Positions 43,957 to 52,912 of a stretch of 64,000 nt of DNA are shown here, one piece after another. Position 1 is the first letter of the stretch. Every line of letters begins with the position of its first letter. Below the pieces are notes generated by a model. That model did not search any database and was not told the origin of the DNA. It worked only from the letters and a program-made list of their open reading frames with translations. The position numbers were made by a program, and so were the translations under genes. Origin of the DNA: Pseudomonas viridiflava (GTDB taxonomy: Bacteria; Pseudomonadota; Gammaproteobacteria; Pseudomonadales; Pseudomonadaceae); NCBI RefSeq assembly GCF_900601905.1, contig NZ_UWFA01000137.1, forward strand, positions 372,001 to 436,000. The letters run 5' to 3'.

Positions 43957-44274
43957 TCAGATGGCGAGAATGGCCTGGGCCAGATCGGCATCTGATGCTT
44001 GCAGGTTTGGAACGGTCTGGCGGATGTGCTGAAAAGCGCTTTCCAGCTGCGCGCCACGAATATCACCCGCGCTGCCGACAAAGCTGGCGGCGTCGTCGCG
44101 AGCGGCGAGGACGATTTTGTCATCCTTGAAGGACGACGTGACATCGGAGGTAGCGTTGGTCGATGCATCGACAACGCGCACCAGGGTGTCGGTAGTCACG
44201 ACAAAACTGGTGGCATTTGCAGCCGTGGCGGCAGTCAGCAGAAGTGCAGCGCTAAGCAGGCGAAGGCGGGACAT
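43957..44274 (-). CDS. DUF2388 small secreted protein (copy 3)
   Basis: The 105-residue protein starts MSRLRLLSAALLLTAATAAN with a signal peptide cleaved near ANA-TSF. The mature domain has TSSFKDDKIVLAARDDAASF, GSAGDIRGAQLESAF and LQASDADLAQAILAI. The ATG at 44274 has gtcctacc upstream; longer in-frame starts are unlikely because they remove the signal peptide from the N-terminus. It is the first gene of the leftward run of three paralogues plus the DUF4105-like gene. Function unknown. Confidence 0.87.
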   Translation of the reverse strand: MSRLRLLSAALLLTAATAANATSFVVTTDTLVRVVDASTNATSDVTSSFKDDKIVLAARDDAASFVGSAGDIRGAQLESAFQHIRQTVPNLQASDADLAQAILAI

Positions 44275-44460
44275 GGTAGGACTCCAATGGGGCAAGAAGC
44301 TAAGTAAGAAACCGCGGTTGCCCTTTGGTTTCGTAAAGGCCCTGACAGAACGGCTTGTACGGGATGGGGTAAGCCTAGCATGGTGCTGGGTGAAACGGCT
44401 GAGAAGCCAAAAACTGTACTGCATGTAAAAGACATATCAAGAACTGTACCCGTACTCTGC

Positions 44461-44565
44461 AGGAGCGAGCTTGCTCGCGATAAAGTCGGAACGACTTTCC
44501 TGCAAGGGTGAGTCGTATTTTTTTTCACGACTGCTTCGCAGCCGATCGCGAGCAAGCTCACTCCT
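44461..44565. repeat. REP doublet (family D)
   Basis: aggagcgagcttgctcgcga (from 44461) and its inverse tcgcgagcaagctcactcct (to 44565) flank a centre that itself contains a shorter cgactt/aagtcg-type pairing. It lies upstream of the DUF2388 run. Confidence 0.75.
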
Positions 44566-44606
44566 CAGGAGATCTGCGCCCGACTCAGCAGAGTCTGCAA
44601 CCCGCT

Positions 44607-44644
44607 AAAACAACAAAACCCGTCAGCAGTTGCCTGCGACGGGT
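44607..44644 (-). terminator. Rho-independent terminator for the DUF1127 gene
   Basis: On the reverse strand ACCCGTC (44644-44638) pairs with GACGGGT (44624-44618), followed by tttgttgtttt. It lies 64 bases past the DUF1127 stop in the right orientation. Confidence 0.75.
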
Positions 44645-44707
44645 CTTGGGTGTAGCAATTCGGGTTGCTGGTGAGTGACCTTGAAGGTCAGGACCAGCGT
44701 GCGCCCA

Positions 44708-44923
44708 TTAGCGCCAGAACGGCTTGCTCAGCTCTTCGTAACGCTGCGATTCGCTGATACCTGCGTCAGCCAGCAGACGTGCATCCAGGCGGGCCAATTG
44801 GTGGCGGCTGGACAGGCGACGTTGCCAAAGCATCAGGTTAGCGAAAGCGCGAAGAGGCCATGCAGCTTTTGCGGTTGTAGCGGTGTTTTCGAAGAAAAGG
44901 TCGGAACTGACTGTACGTTCCAT
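44708..44923 (-). CDS. DUF1127 family small protein
   Basis: The 71-residue protein ends with the DUF1127 helical motif WQRRLSSRHQLARLDARLLA followed by DAGISESQRYEELSKPFWR. Such arginine-rich proteins are common in proteobacteria; some bind RNA or affect phosphate or carbon metabolism, but no role can be assigned here. It stands alone, and its start is about 15 bases from a purine-rich stretch (gaaggac). Confidence 0.88.
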   Translation of the reverse strand: MERTVSSDLFFENTATTAKAAWPLRAFANLMLWQRRLSSRHQLARLDARLLADAGISESQRYEELSKPFWR

Positions 44924-45076
44924 GGTGCGCGTCCTTCCGCTTGTGGCGGCTTAGAGAGTGATTTAACTGGTGCCCATCTTCCTCTCAGTCAGTCAATCTC
45001 AATAGACACAGTTCACTTGTATTGTGCGGGTTCAGTTAACTGTTTATAGGCACTGTTTTGTTCGTTATTGGGGCAA

Positions 45077-45161
45077 CTGTACGGGTGAGCACCTTTGTGG
45101 TGCAAAATGCGCGATATTTGAGTGAGAAAGGTGGTTTCCCACCTCAAAACCACCCGTACAG
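45077..45161. other. Branched inverted-repeat structure in a long spacer
   Basis: CTGTACGGGTG (45077-45087) and CACCCGTACAG (45151-45161) form a perfect 11-bp outer stem. Two hairpins lie inside: GCACC/GGTGC (45089-45103) and AGGTGG/CCACCT (45129-45144). A competing stem ggtggttt/aaaccacc (45130-45154) could act as a leftward terminator for the CoA-transferase gene. The 44924-45240 spacer otherwise holds the DUF1127 promoter region. Confidence 0.5.
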
Positions 45162-45240
45162 AAGTACAGTTTTCGTAGCTCGACGGTGAACAGATCTTTG
45201 CTCGGCAGAAAATTGTATGGCTAACCCGCAACTGTGCACC

Positions 45241-46734
45241 TCAAACCGGCAGCATGCTGCCTGTCTCATCGAGCCGCGAGTGCCAAGTCAGTGCCTCACC
45301 AAGCACATGTGGCGTGTGACCACCCTTGGCGCAAGCCGCCGCAAAGTAGGCATTCAGAGCGTCCCGGTAAGCCGGGTGCACACAGTTGTCGATAATTACC
45401 CGGGCACGTTCCCGAGGTGCCAGGCCGCGAAGATCCGCCAGCCCCTGTTCGGTCACCAGAATGTCCACGTCATGCTCGGTATGGTCCACATGGCTGACCA
45501 TCGGCACGATGCTGGAAATGGCTCCGCCCTTGGCGATGGATTTGGTCACGAAGATGGCTAGATGCGCGTTTCGGGCGAAGTCTCCCGAGCCACCGATACC
45601 ATTCATCATGCGCGTACCGCAGACATGGGTTGAATTGACGTTGCCGTACAGATCGAACTCCAGCGCGGTATTGATGCCGATGATCCCCAGGCGACGAATG
45701 ATTTCCGGGTGATTGGAGATCTCCTGCGGGCGCAACACCAGACGGGATTTATAGCGGCCAAAGTCAGCGAATACTTCGGCATGTTTGCTAGCCGAAAGCG
45801 TCATGGAGCTGCCTGAGGCAAAGCTGAGCTTGCCCGCGTCGAACAGCTCGAAGGTCGAATCCTGCAGCACTTCGGAATACATGGTCATGTCGTGAAACGG
45901 CGAATCCACCAGCCCGTGCATCACGGCATTGGCGATCGTGCCAATCCCGGCTTGCAACGGCATGAGCCTATTGGTCAGGCGATCTTCGCGCACTTCGTTT
46001 TTGAAGAACTCCACCAGATGGTGAGCGATGGATTGGGTGTCCATGTCTGGCGGCAGCACAGTAGAAGGTGAATCGGCCTGATTGCTGATCACGATGCCAA
46101 CGATCTTGGCTGGGTCGATCTGTACCGCCGGGTTGCCAATGCGCGTGTCAGCTTGCAGCACCGGAATCGGCAGCCGGGTCGGGCGATAGCTCGGGATATA
46201 GATGTCATGCAGACCTTCCAGCTCCAGCGGCTGAGCCAGGTTGATCTCGACGATGACCTGTTTGGCGAGGATGGCGAAGCTGGCCGAGTTGCCGACCGAG
46301 GTACTGAGCACCAGATGCCCGTCTTCGGTAATCGCCACACACTCAATGATTGCCAGGTCTACGGCGGTGATCTGCCGGTTGCGCAGTTGCTCGACAGTGT
46401 CGGACAGGTGACTGTCGATGAACATCACCGAGCCGTCATTGATGGCTTTGCGCAGGGTGCTGTCGACCTGAAACGGCGCGCGACGGGACAACACGCCCGC
46501 TTCGGTCAACTGCTTGTCCAGGTCATTACCCAGGCTGGCACCGGTCAGCAGGCTGATCTTGAGCGGCGACAGCCTGGCGCGTTCAGCCAGGGCGTGGGGC
46601 ACGGCCTTGGCTTCACCGGCACGGGTGAAACCACTCATGCCAACGGTCATGCCGTCTTCAATCATGGCGGCGGCATCAGCCGCGCTCATTACCTTGCTCA
46701 TGAGCGAAGGCGAGCGGATACGATCACTGTACAT
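45241..46734 (-). CDS. Acetyl-CoA hydrolase / succinyl-CoA:acetate CoA-transferase
   Basis: The 497-residue class I CoA-transferase has AAMIEDGMTVGMSGFTRAGE near residue 22, the catalytic glutamate motif MTMYSEVLQDSTFEL (E288 by family comparison), GINTALEFDLYGNVNSTH near residue 353 and GIGGSGDFARNAHLAIFVT. Family members move CoA between succinyl-CoA, acetate or propionate, or hydrolyse acetyl-CoA. The exact reaction cannot be told. It lies downstream of pntB in the same direction but behind a strong terminator, so it is probably transcribed separately. Confidence 0.9.
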   Translation of the reverse strand: MYSDRIRSPSLMSKVMSAADAAAMIEDGMTVGMSGFTRAGEAKAVPHALAERARLSPLKISLLTGASLGNDLDKQLTEAGVLSRRAPFQVDSTLRKAINDGSVMFIDSHLSDTVEQLRNRQITAVDLAIIECVAITEDGHLVLSTSVGNSASFAILAKQVIVEINLAQPLELEGLHDIYIPSYRPTRLPIPVLQADTRIGNPAVQIDPAKIVGIVISNQADSPSTVLPPDMDTQSIAHHLVEFFKNEVREDRLTNRLMPLQAGIGTIANAVMHGLVDSPFHDMTMYSEVLQDSTFELFDAGKLSFASGSSMTLSASKHAEVFADFGRYKSRLVLRPQEISNHPEIIRRLGIIGINTALEFDLYGNVNSTHVCGTRMMNGIGGSGDFARNAHLAIFVTKSIAKGGAISSIVPMVSHVDHTEHDVDILVTEQGLADLRGLAPRERARVIIDNCVHPAYRDALNAYFAAACAKGGHTPHVLGEALTWHSRLDETGSMLPV

Positions 46735-46864
46735 GGGGGTCTTGTCTCGGGGTGGAAACGAAGTCCAAGTCTAGAGAGTTAGACGTTGTTCGTCCCACTA
46801 CCAAGGTCGCATTGGGAGGCTTTAATTAGCGGGTCTCAGCGCAAAACACTGTTACGTGAAATGT

Positions 46865-46894
46865 AAAAAGCCCCGGCGTTTTTCACGTCGGGGC
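46865..46894 (-). terminator. Rho-independent terminator after pntB
   Basis: gccccggcg (46870-46878) and cgtcggggc (46886-46894) pair with one mismatch; on the reverse strand the stem is followed by five U residues (46865-46869). It ends the pnt operon. Confidence 0.85.
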
Positions 46895-46917
46895 CCGGTT
46901 TTTGAAGCGTGAAAAGG

Positions 46918-48363
46918 CTATGCGTTGTCGACTGCCTTCACCATATCCTCAATCACCTTTTTGGCGTCGCCGAACACCATCATGGTTTTATCCAGATAGA
47001 ACAGTTCGTTATCCAGGCCGGCATAACCGCTGGCCATGGAGCGCTTGTTGACGATGATGGTCTTGGCCTTGAAAGCTTCCAGAATCGGCATCCCGGCAAT
47101 CGGCGATTTCGGATCGTTCTTCGCCGCCGGGTTGACTACGTCGTTGGCGCCCAGCACCAGCACGACGTCGGCCTGACCGAATTCGGAGTTGATGTCCTCC
47201 ATCTCGAACACCTGGTCGTAAGGCACCTCGGCCTCAGCGAGCAGTACGTTCATGTGCCCCGGCATGCGCCCGGCCACCGGGTGAATTGCATATTTGACGG
47301 TCACGCCGTGGTGGGTCAGCTTCTCGGTCAGCTCCTTGAGGGCGTGCTGGGCACGGGCTACGGCAAGGCCATAACCCGGGACGATGATCACGGTGTCGGC
47401 ATTGGTGAGCAGGAAAGTCGCATCATCAGCCGAACCGGATTTGACCGGCCGCGCCTCTTGGCTGCCTGCAGGCCCGGCACTATCGGTTGCGCCACCAAAA
47501 CCGCCGCCAATCACGTTGAAGAACGAACGGTTCATCGCCTTGCACATGATGTAGGACAGAATCGCACCGGACGAACCCACCAGCGAGCCTGCAATGATCA
47601 GCATTGAGTTGTTCAGCGAGAAGCCGATACCGGCCGCTGCCCAGCCCGAATAACTGTTGAGCATCGACACCACCACCGGCATGTCGGCACCACCAATCGG
47701 GATGATCAGCAATACACCGATCACGAAAGCCAGGGCCAGCATGATGGCGAACGCAGTCAGGTTGCCGGTGAAGGTGAAGAACAGACCGAACGCCAGGGTC
47801 GCCAGGCCCAGTACCAGATTCAGCTTGTGCTGACCTGCGAACTGTACCGGTGCACCTTGAAACAGGCGGAACTTGTACTTTCCGGACAGCTTGCCGAAAG
47901 CGATGACAGAACCGGAGAAGGTGATCGCGCCAATCGCCGCACCCAGGAACAGCTCCAGACGATTACCCGTAGGGATCGCGTCGCCCAGAGTCTTCACTAT
48001 GTTCAGCGACTGCGGCTCAACCACGGCGGCGATGGCGATGAACACTGCTGCCAGGCCGATCATGCTGTGCATGAAGGCGACCAGTTCCGGCATCTTGGTC
48101 ATTTCCACGCGCTTGGCCATGATCGAGCCAGCGGTGCCGCCCACCAACAAACCGATCACGATGTAACCAATACCCGCCGTGGTTTCGGACAGCGCAGCCA
48201 GTTTGTAGACCAGGCCAATCGTCGTGACGACGGCCAGCCCCATGCCGAGCATGCCGAACAGATTGCCGCGCCGCGAGGTGGTCGGGTGAGACAGGCCTTT
48301 GAGCGCCTGAATGAAGCAGACGGCTGAAACGAGATACAGCAGGGTGACCAGATTCATGCTCAT
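46918..48363 (-). CDS. pntB: NAD(P) transhydrogenase subunit beta
   Basis: The 481-residue protein has about nine membrane segments in its N-terminal 260 residues (MNLVTLLYLVSAVCFIQALK, GNLTAFAIMLALAFVIGVLL) and the cytoplasmic NADP(H)-binding domain III: IVPGYGLAVARAQHALKELT, HPVAGRMPGHMNVLLAEAEV and VLVLGANDVVNPAAKNDP. It couples proton flow to hydride transfer from NADH to NADP+. Its ATG overlaps the pntAb stop by one base. Confidence 0.96.
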   Translation of the reverse strand: MSMNLVTLLYLVSAVCFIQALKGLSHPTTSRRGNLFGMLGMGLAVVTTIGLVYKLAALSETTAGIGYIVIGLLVGGTAGSIMAKRVEMTKMPELVAFMHSMIGLAAVFIAIAAVVEPQSLNIVKTLGDAIPTGNRLELFLGAAIGAITFSGSVIAFGKLSGKYKFRLFQGAPVQFAGQHKLNLVLGLATLAFGLFFTFTGNLTAFAIMLALAFVIGVLLIIPIGGADMPVVVSMLNSYSGWAAAGIGFSLNNSMLIIAGSLVGSSGAILSYIMCKAMNRSFFNVIGGGFGGATDSAGPAGSQEARPVKSGSADDATFLLTNADTVIIVPGYGLAVARAQHALKELTEKLTHHGVTVKYAIHPVAGRMPGHMNVLLAEAEVPYDQVFEMEDINSEFGQADVVLVLGANDVVNPAAKNDPKSPIAGMPILEAFKAKTIIVNKRSMASGYAGLDNELFYLDKTMMVFGDAKKVIEDMVKAVDNA

Positions 48364-48683
48364 TATTTGCGCACCTCTTCTTTCGCCTTGGGTGCCTTCT
48401 TCTTGAACATCTCCAGCATGCGCCGGGTGACCAGAAAGCCGCCGAACACATTAACGGCGGCCAGGGCTACAGCCAGCGTGCCCATGGTCTTGCCCAGTGG
48501 AGTCACGGTCAGTGCAGCGGCCAGCATCGCGCCGACAATCACGATGGCGGAGATTGCATTGGTCACGGCCATCAGCGGCGTATGCAGCGCAGGCGTAACG
48601 TTCCACACCACGTGGTAACCGACGTAGATCGCCAGTACAAAAATGATCAGGTTGTAGATGCCCGGGGAGATGAATTCTTCCAT
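48363..48683 (-). CDS. pntAb: NAD(P) transhydrogenase subunit alpha, membrane part
   Basis: The 106-residue protein has three to four membrane segments ([57 protein letters not shown]). It equals the C-terminal membrane domain that is fused to PntA in E. coli but separate in Pseudomonas. It completes the proton channel with PntB. It starts ten bases after pntAa. Confidence 0.95.
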   Translation of the reverse strand: MEEFISPGIYNLIIFVLAIYVGYHVVWNVTPALHTPLMAVTNAISAIVIVGAMLAAALTVTPLGKTMGTLAVALAAVNVFGGFLVTRRMLEMFKKKAPKAKEEVRK

Positions 48684-48693
48684 CGTCTTATCC

Positions 48694-49815
48694 TCAGCCG
48701 TTCTTGCGGATGACTTGACCGTCGCGGCACATCAGGCACGCGGCAACAATGTCGTCTTCGAGGTTGATGTGCAGCTGGCCGTCCTTGTCGAACAACAGCT
48801 TCATGAAGTCCAGCAGGTTGCGCGCATACAGCGCGGACGCATCGGCAGCCACCAGCGCAGGCAGGTTGGTGTGGCCGACGATCGTCACGCCGTGCGCGAC
48901 CACCACCTCGTCTGCGACCGTCAGCGGGCAATTGCCGCCCTGGGCGGCAGCCAGATCGATCACGACGGAACCGGGTTTCATCTGCGCGACGGTTTCTGCG
49001 CTGAGCAGTACCGGCGCCTTGCGGCCTGGGATCAGTGCCGTGGTGATGACGATGTCCGACTGTCTGGCGCGTTCGTGCACGGCAACCGCCTGGCGCTGCA
49101 TCCAGCTGGCGGGCATCGGGCGGGCGTAACCCCCGACACCGACGGCGCATTCGCGCTCTTCATCGGTTTCGTAGGGCACGTCGATGAATTTGGCGCCCAG
49201 GGATTCGATCTGCTCTTTCACAGCAGGACGTACGTCGGACGCTTCAACCACAGCCCCCAGGCGCTTGGCGGTAGCGATGGCCTGCAGACCCGCCACACCG
49301 GCACCGAGCACCAGCACGCGAGCAGCCTTCACCGTCCCGGCGGCAGTCATCAGCATCGGCATGAAGCGCGGATAGTGATGTGCACCCAGCAGCACGGCTT
49401 TGTAACCGGCAATGTTGGCTTGGGAGGACAGGACGTCCAGGCTCTGGGCACGAGAAGTGCGCGGCGCGGCTTCCAAGGCAAAGGCTGTGATGCCTTGCCC
49501 GGCCATCTTGGAGATGGTGTCGTTGCTGAAGGGGTTGAGCATCCCGACCACCAGTGTGCCAGCCTTGATCTGGGCCAGCTCGCTGTCATTCGGCGCAGTC
49601 ACTTTTAGCACCAGCTCGGCAGCTAATGCATCGGCCTGGTTGCCAATGGCAGCACCTGCTGCTTCGTAAGCGCTGTCCGGCACACCAGCGCTGACGCCTG
49701 CCGTACGTTGCACCGTGACGCGATGGCCTTGGGCGATCAGCTTCTTGATGGTTTCAGGGGTTGCAGCAACCCGCTTTTCACCCGTCTGGGTCTCGAGAGG
49801 AACGCCAATGTGCAC
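48694..49815 (-). CDS. pntAa: NAD(P) transhydrogenase subunit alpha, NAD-binding part
   Basis: The 373-residue protein begins [20 protein letters not shown] and has the AlaDH/PNT pattern: [23 protein letters not shown]-binding Rossmann loop near residue 165, then [20 protein letters not shown] and [18 protein letters not shown]. It binds NAD(H) and works with PntAb and PntB. The GTG at 49815 has AGGAG seven bases upstream; longer in-frame starts give an unrelated tail. It is the first gene of the operon. Confidence 0.95.
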   Translation of the reverse strand: MHIGVPLETQTGEKRVAATPETIKKLIAQGHRVTVQRTAGVSAGVPDSAYEAAGAAIGNQADALAAELVLKVTAPNDSELAQIKAGTLVVGMLNPFSNDTISKMAGQGITAFALEAAPRTSRAQSLDVLSSQANIAGYKAVLLGAHHYPRFMPMLMTAAGTVKAARVLVLGAGVAGLQAIATAKRLGAVVEASDVRPAVKEQIESLGAKFIDVPYETDEERECAVGVGGYARPMPASWMQRQAVAVHERARQSDIVITTALIPGRKAPVLLSAETVAQMKPGSVVIDLAAAQGGNCPLTVADEVVVAHGVTIVGHTNLPALVAADASALYARNLLDFMKLLFDKDGQLHINLEDDIVAACLMCRDGQVIRKNG

Positions 49816-49991
49816 GTGTAATCTCCTGCGTGATCTTCTTGTTTTATTCAAATAGGCCAGCGCACTCAAGCCAGCGCGACTGGGGTTGCCGATCAGCATG
49901 ATCCCGCCGTTTACAGGCGGGGCGCGGCATTTTGCAGGCGAAGTCCTGGACCATCAACGATTTTTGTAACGAGACGATAAATTAACTACAA

Positions 49992-50004
49992 GTCACAGTG
50001 TGAC
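49992..50004. promoter_or_regulatory. Palindrome GTCACAGTGTGAC in the pnt-HU spacer
   Basis: Perfect 6-bp arms around a single base, about 180 bases upstream of pntAa. No matching regulator is known to me; the role is inferred from symmetry and position. The 49816-50322 gap also holds the palindrome at 50090-50114 and the HU terminator. Confidence 0.35.
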
Positions 50005-50089
50005 CAAATGTCGCAACTAACCCGAGCAAGCCCTTGCCTGACGGCCTTTGGGCTGAAAAAGAGCTTGTTTGCGACGCGCGCCGATCTAG

Positions 50090-50114
50090 CCGGTCGATAT
50101 AAGCTTATAACCGG
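50090..50114. promoter_or_regulatory. Nested palindrome around TATAAGCTTATA
   Basis: TATAAGCTTATA (50098-50109) is a perfect 12-bp palindrome enclosed by CCGGT (50090-50094) and ACCGG (50110-50114). Its half sites equal those of the inverted repeat before pycA (266-283). It could be an operator for the pnt operon. Confidence 0.4.
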
Positions 50115-50245
50115 ATTAAATGCCTGAAAGACTCGGAAACAGGGGCTGATAGGCGTTATGTATAGTGCGTAATTGCGATTTTCGAAATGCGACAAAAACG
50201 TACATCTGTAGGTTTATTTACGACACCGCTACAGAATTCAGGCAC

Positions 50246-50280
50246 AAAAAACGGGCACCCAATCTTCGTTGGTGTGCCCG
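50246..50280 (-). terminator. Rho-independent terminator after the HU gene
   Basis: cgggcac-ccaa (50252-50262) and ttgg-tgtgcccg (50269-50280) form a stem; on the reverse strand six U residues follow (50246-50251 are A on the plus strand). It lies 42 bases past the HU stop. Confidence 0.85.
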
Positions 50281-50322
50281 TCTTTTCACTGCTCGCCTCC
50301 CGCCAAGGCGTACAGCGGATAT

Positions 50323-50598
50323 CTAGGGGTTGACGCTGTCTTTCAGGGATTTACCCGGCTTGAAGGCGACAGTGTTGCTGGCCTTGATCTTTACCGGTTC
50401 GCCGGTCTGAGGGTTTTTACCCGTGCGTGCGCCACGGTGGCGTTGCAGGAAGGTGCCGAAGCCGACGAGCGTTACGCTGTCTTTGCGGTGCAGGGCACCG
50501 GTGATTTCTTCGAGGACGGCGTTGAGGACGCGATTGGCTTGTTCTTTGGTCAGATCCGCCTTTTCAGCAATGGCGGCTGCAAGTTCTGGTTTACGCAT
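50323..50598 (-). CDS. hup: HU family DNA-binding protein
   Basis: The 91-residue protein begins MRKPELAAAIAEKADLTKEQ. It has the HU signature GFGTFLQRHRGARTGKNPQT leading to GEPVKIKASNTVAFKPGKSL, the beta-arm and C-terminal helix. It bends and compacts DNA. agagg lies just before the ATG. It is a single gene with its own terminator, near rubA-rubB as in other Pseudomonas. Confidence 0.95.
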   Translation of the reverse strand: MRKPELAAAIAEKADLTKEQANRVLNAVLEEITGALHRKDSVTLVGFGTFLQRHRGARTGKNPQTGEPVKIKASNTVAFKPGKSLKDSVNP

Positions 50599-50788
50599 AT
50601 GAAGCCTCTTTCTACGGTTTATTGTTTTTATGTCCCGTGCCGCTCATCCAGAGCAGCGACCGAGTGCCGCGACGGCTCTACGTTGCGGCAGACAGAAATG
50701 AGGATGGCATGCCGTTCTGGCCCGCGCCAGTGCGTGCGCCACGTTTATCGAGGCAAAAACGTGGCTTATCCGACAGAACGACCAGTAT

Positions 50789-51937
50789 TTAAGCCAATAG
50801 CGCGGGAAGGGCCTTGTTCAAGGCCAGTTTTTCCATGACAGCAGCGCCGGTCAGGGCGTAACCGAGCAGGTTGCCTGCCGGGTCATGACACAGCGCTTTG
50901 ATGTCTGCGCCTTGCCCTTCAACGCTCCAGGTGGCCTGAGTGCCCAGCGGCGGTGGCGAAACCACCAGCGGGCAGACCGGGGTTTTCACCGTGATCGGCA
51001 TCGGCCCGTATTTGACGGCCGTCGGGGTGCCGGCAAGGGTCTGTGCCAAGGCTCTGGCGCAGCTCATCAATGGCATGACGTAAAGCAGATTCAAGCCATC
51101 GACCTCGGCACAATCGCCCAGTGCATAGATATTGTCGTGAGAGGTTTTGAGCTCACGGTTGACCACGATCCCCCGCGAGATCTGTAAACCGGCCGCCGTC
51201 GCCAGATCAACCCGCGGTCGCAGGCCAATCGCCGAGACCACCACGTCACAGGCAATGACCTGGCCATCGGACAAATGCGCTTCAAGCCCGTCAGCGCTGC
51301 GCAGCAGGCGAGTCATCAGCGGCCCGAGGTGAAAACGCGCGCCGATGCTTTCCAGCCCGTTGCGCACGGCAGCCGCCGCAGCCTCAGGCAACAAGGTCGG
51401 CATGACCTGTTCACAAGGTGCTACCAGGTCGACTTCATAGCCGCCGAGGATCAGGTCATTGGCGAACTCGCAGCCGATCAGCCCGGCACCCAGGATCAGC
51501 ACCCGACGCTTGCCCGCTGCCGCCGAGCGAAAGCGCGCGTAGTCTTCCAGATCATTGATGGGGAAGATCGCGTCGCTGGCATCACCCTCAACGGGCACGC
51601 GGATGGTCTCAGCGCCCCAGGCCAGAATCAGGTCACGGTAGTACACCGCCTCTTCACCGATCCACAAACGCTTGTGGCCCGGATCAATGCCGCTGATGCG
51701 GGTGTGCGTACGCAACTCGGCCTTGAGCTGGATGGCCATTGCGCCGGGCTCGGCCATGCTCAGGCCATCGGCTTCCTTGTTTTTGCCAAAGCCGGTGGAC
51801 AGCATCGGTTTGGAATAGGAACGCCCGTCATCGGCGGTAATCAGCAACAGCGGCGTTTCGCTATCGAGCTTGCGAAATTCCCGGGCCAGGTTGTAGCCCG
51901 CCAGGCCAGTGCCAACAATCACAACAGGTGCGTTCAT
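50789..51937 (-). CDS. Rubredoxin-NAD+ reductase
   Basis: The 382-residue flavoprotein begins [20 protein letters not shown] (FAD dinucleotide fold) and has [20 protein letters not shown], the NAD(H) fold, near residue 145. [19 protein letters not shown] follows near residue 270, the second FAD motif. Together with the rubredoxin encoded 37 bases upstream it would pass electrons from NADH to rubredoxin, for alkane hydroxylation or oxidative-stress enzymes. No partner oxidase is encoded here. Confidence 0.9.
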   Translation of the reverse strand: MNAPVVIVGTGLAGYNLAREFRKLDSETPLLLITADDGRSYSKPMLSTGFGKNKEADGLSMAEPGAMAIQLKAELRTHTRISGIDPGHKRLWIGEEAVYYRDLILAWGAETIRVPVEGDASDAIFPINDLEDYARFRSAAAGKRRVLILGAGLIGCEFANDLILGGYEVDLVAPCEQVMPTLLPEAAAAAVRNGLESIGARFHLGPLMTRLLRSADGLEAHLSDGQVIACDVVVSAIGLRPRVDLATAAGLQISRGIVVNRELKTSHDNIYALGDCAEVDGLNLLYVMPLMSCARALAQTLAGTPTAVKYGPMPITVKTPVCPLVVSPPPLGTQATWSVEGQGADIKALCHDPAGNLLGYALTGAAVMEKLALNKALPALLA

Positions 51938-51974
51938 GCGTCATTCCAAACCAAAGAACTGTTAAAAGGCTGTA

Positions 51975-52142
51975 TCAGCCGATTTCGATCATTTCGAAAT
52001 CCATCTTGCCTACGCCGCAATCCGGGCATAGCCAGTCTTCCGGGACATCCTGCCAAAGGGTGCCTGGCGCGATACCGTCATCAGGCCAACCCATGGCTTC
52101 GTCGTAAATCAGGCCACAGACAATGCATTGCCACTTCTTCAT
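51975..52142 (-). CDS. rubA: Rubredoxin
   Basis: The 55-residue protein starts [20 protein letters not shown] and has the second iron-binding pair in [19 protein letters not shown]. The four cysteines (C6, C9, C39, C42) form a mononuclear iron site. It is a cytoplasmic one-electron carrier. It precedes its reductase gene in a leftward pair. Confidence 0.93.
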   Translation of the reverse strand: MKKWQCIVCGLIYDEAMGWPDDGIAPGTLWQDVPEDWLCPDCGVGKMDFEMIEIG

Positions 52143-52351
52143 GGTTTATCTCTCATTTTTCAGGCTATTTCGGCGCTGTTGCAAAAGCTACGCGGTCGTC
52201 GGATGCCGCGTTCGCCCAACTCAGAGGGGTTGTACTGATCGTGAGGCCGACATGCAAGCCCGGCATTCGCTACAGACGGTAACCGGTCATCGGTGCCAAG
52301 GGGCAATCATGCTAAGCTCGCGGCCTCGATTGACGCCAATAATTGCCTACC

Positions 52352-52912
52352 GTGACCGAGCAAAACTCCTCATTACCCAACCCCTGCTGGCTTGAACGTG
52401 CCGCCCTTGATAACGCCGCAGAACCTCTGGTGACCAAGTGGCTGTTTCATCAGGACTCCCTGACTCGCCGTTTGACAGACCTGTCTGCTGATCACTTTAG
52501 TGTCACGCCGCTTTTCGAGGGCTGGCAAGCCTTGCGCGACGACGAGTGCAAGGCGCTTGAACTGTCCGCGCACAGCATAGGCTGGGTGCGCGAGGTCTAC
52601 CTGCGAGGCCACGGCCAGACCTGGGTGTTCGCGCGCAGCGTTGCCAGCCGCGAGGCACTGCAGGAAAGCGGTTTGCACATGGACGAGCTGGGTACGCGCT
52701 CGCTGGGCGAGTTGTTGTTCTGCGACCCGGCATTCGAGCGCGGCCCGCTGCAGGTCTGCGTCTACCCGGCCAGTTGGCTGCCTGTCGCTGACGCCACCGA
52801 CAACCTCTGGGGGCGTCGCTCGTGCTTTAGCCGTGGGCCTCTGAAAATACTGGTCGCCGAAGTGTTCCTGCCCACCCTCTGGCAGGCGATTCGTACCGTG
52901 GAGCACGCTTGA
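52352..52912 (+). CDS. ubiC: Chorismate pyruvate-lyase
   Basis: The 186-residue protein contains [39 protein letters not shown] and [11 protein letters not shown], all typical of UbiC; the arginines and the LGELLF segment bind chorismate. It makes 4-hydroxybenzoate, the first step of ubiquinone synthesis. The start is uncertain: the GTG at 52352 is chosen over a TTG at 52343, and no strong ribosome site is seen for either. Its stop overlaps the ubiA start (TGATG), as in the usual ubiC-ubiA operon. Confidence 0.9.
   Translation: MTEQNSSLPNPCWLERAALDNAAEPLVTKWLFHQDSLTRRLTDLSADHFSVTPLFEGWQALRDDECKALELSAHSIGWVREVYLRGHGQTWVFARSVASREALQESGLHMDELGTRSLGELLFCDPAFERGPLQVCVYPASWLPVADATDNLWGRRSCFSRGPLKILVAEVFLPTLWQAIRTVEHA

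Noticed and set aside
49986..50195. Short reverse open frame in the pnt-HU spacer
   Set aside because: No ribosome site, no recognisable motif, and it overlaps two palindromic regulatory-looking sequences.
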